In this document: positions 5,129-6,424 of the stretch, one piece after another
Numbering within the stretch: position 1 is the stretch's first letter
Layout: each line of letters starts with the position of its first letter
Assembly: GCA_026389975.1 (NCBI GenBank)
Contig: JAPLGV010000100.1
Span: 1-6,424, forward strand
Direction: 5' to 3'
Length of the DNA: 6,424 bases
Source of the DNA: Chloroflexota bacterium
Lineage (GTDB): Bacteria > Chloroflexota > Anaerolineae > Anaerolineales > Villigracilaceae
Position numbers and translations under genes: made by a program
The notes under the pieces: generated by a model
Told to the model about the DNA's origin: nothing
The model's database searches: none
What the model saw: the letters and a program-made list of their open reading frames with translations, nothing else

Positions 5129-5169
5129 TCCTTATTCGCCCCATTCGTAAATTCGTCTCATTCGTGATA
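5129..5169 (+). repeat. Right inverted repeat with four ATTCG units
   Basis: ATTCG at 5134, 5143, 5151 and 5160 (spacing 9, 8, 9), ending ATTCGTGATA. Its complement aligns with the left repeat from end to end: four CGAAT cores and the outer TATCACGAAT are identical, while the 3-5 base spacers vary. It starts two bases after the GxxExxY stop codon and ends just before the glpK AGGAG. Confidence 0.8.
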
Positions 5170-5181
5170 TCAGGAGTCGCC

Positions 5182-6424
<1,243 letters not shown>

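Larger units (their letters stand above)
4652..5169 (+). mobile_element. Candidate mobile element: GxxExxY gene between CGAAT-unit inverted repeats
   Basis: A 518-base unit with imperfect terminal inverted repeats at 4652-4695 and 5129-5169 that start with the identical TATCACGAAT. One gene (4663-5127) fills the interior. The interior is visibly more A/T-rich than fmt and glpK on either side, and the unit fits exactly between the fmt end and the glpK ribosome binding site. No transposase is encoded and no clear target-site duplication is visible, so mobility is inferred from the structure only. It could be moved in trans, or the repeats could have a different role, such as a nuclease recognition site. 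Confidence 0.5.

Noticed and set aside
4652..5169. CRISPR array reading of the CGAAT repeats
   Set aside because: Repeat units are only 5 bases with 3-5 base spacers, arranged in opposite orientation at the two ends; no CRISPR-like repeat length or cas genes.
4645..5177. Target-site duplication around the GxxExxY element
   Set aside because: GGAG occurs near both ends, but not abutting the repeats at equal distance, and the right-hand copy is the glpK ribosome binding site; chance is sufficient.

Overview
The window looks like a chromosomal segment of an anaerobic, GC-rich bacterium, most plausibly a Chloroflexota (Anaerolineae-like) genome. This rests on the style of the glycine-cleavage proteins (GcvH with a TDEW instead of the usual HEW start), the short DUF4870 membrane proteins, and the short palindromic and A/T-run intergenic repeats. 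It is an inference from family resemblance, not a measured placement. The genes are mostly conserved housekeeping genes, separated by compact regulatory DNA and one likely mobile insert.

Left third, minus strand (1-1920): a glycine-cleavage operon. A sigma70-type promoter (1889-1916) reads through a REP-like palindrome cluster (1771-1843) into a tandem glycine riboswitch (about 1559-1768), then an intrinsic terminator (1523-1563), then gcvH (1117-1494) and gcvPA (1-1089, C-terminus cut off by the window edge). The 3' strand of the second aptamer's P1 helix overlaps the 5' arm of the terminator, so glycine binding should prevent termination. gcvPB probably follows outside the window; no gcvT lies between the riboswitch and gcvH.

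Middle, minus strand (1941-3660): three small membrane-protein genes, each with its own Shine-Dalgarno and its own rho-independent terminator. They are a DUF4870 protein (1987-2487), a proline-rich multi-pass protein of unknown function (2620-3114), and a shorter DUF4870 protein (3256-3588). The first two share a two-part upstream element, TGCAACGTTT-N12-CGTTATATG, with identical spacing, so they are probably co-regulated although transcribed separately.

Right half, plus strand (3726-6424): fmt (3738-4673), which starts with GTG and has no Shine-Dalgarno; a GxxExxY-family gene (PD-(D/E)XK-like nuclease fold, 4663-5127); and glpK (5182 to the edge, C-terminus cut off). The GxxExxY gene is enclosed by inverted repeats built of four spaced CGAAT units per side (4652-4695 and 5129-5169). 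The left repeat is duplicated in frame with a 48-base period, supplies the N-terminus of the GxxExxY protein, and supplies the last residues and stop codon of fmt. This 518-base unit sits exactly between the end of fmt and the ribosome binding site of glpK. It looks like a small mobile or hitch-hiking element and is the most interesting object in the window.
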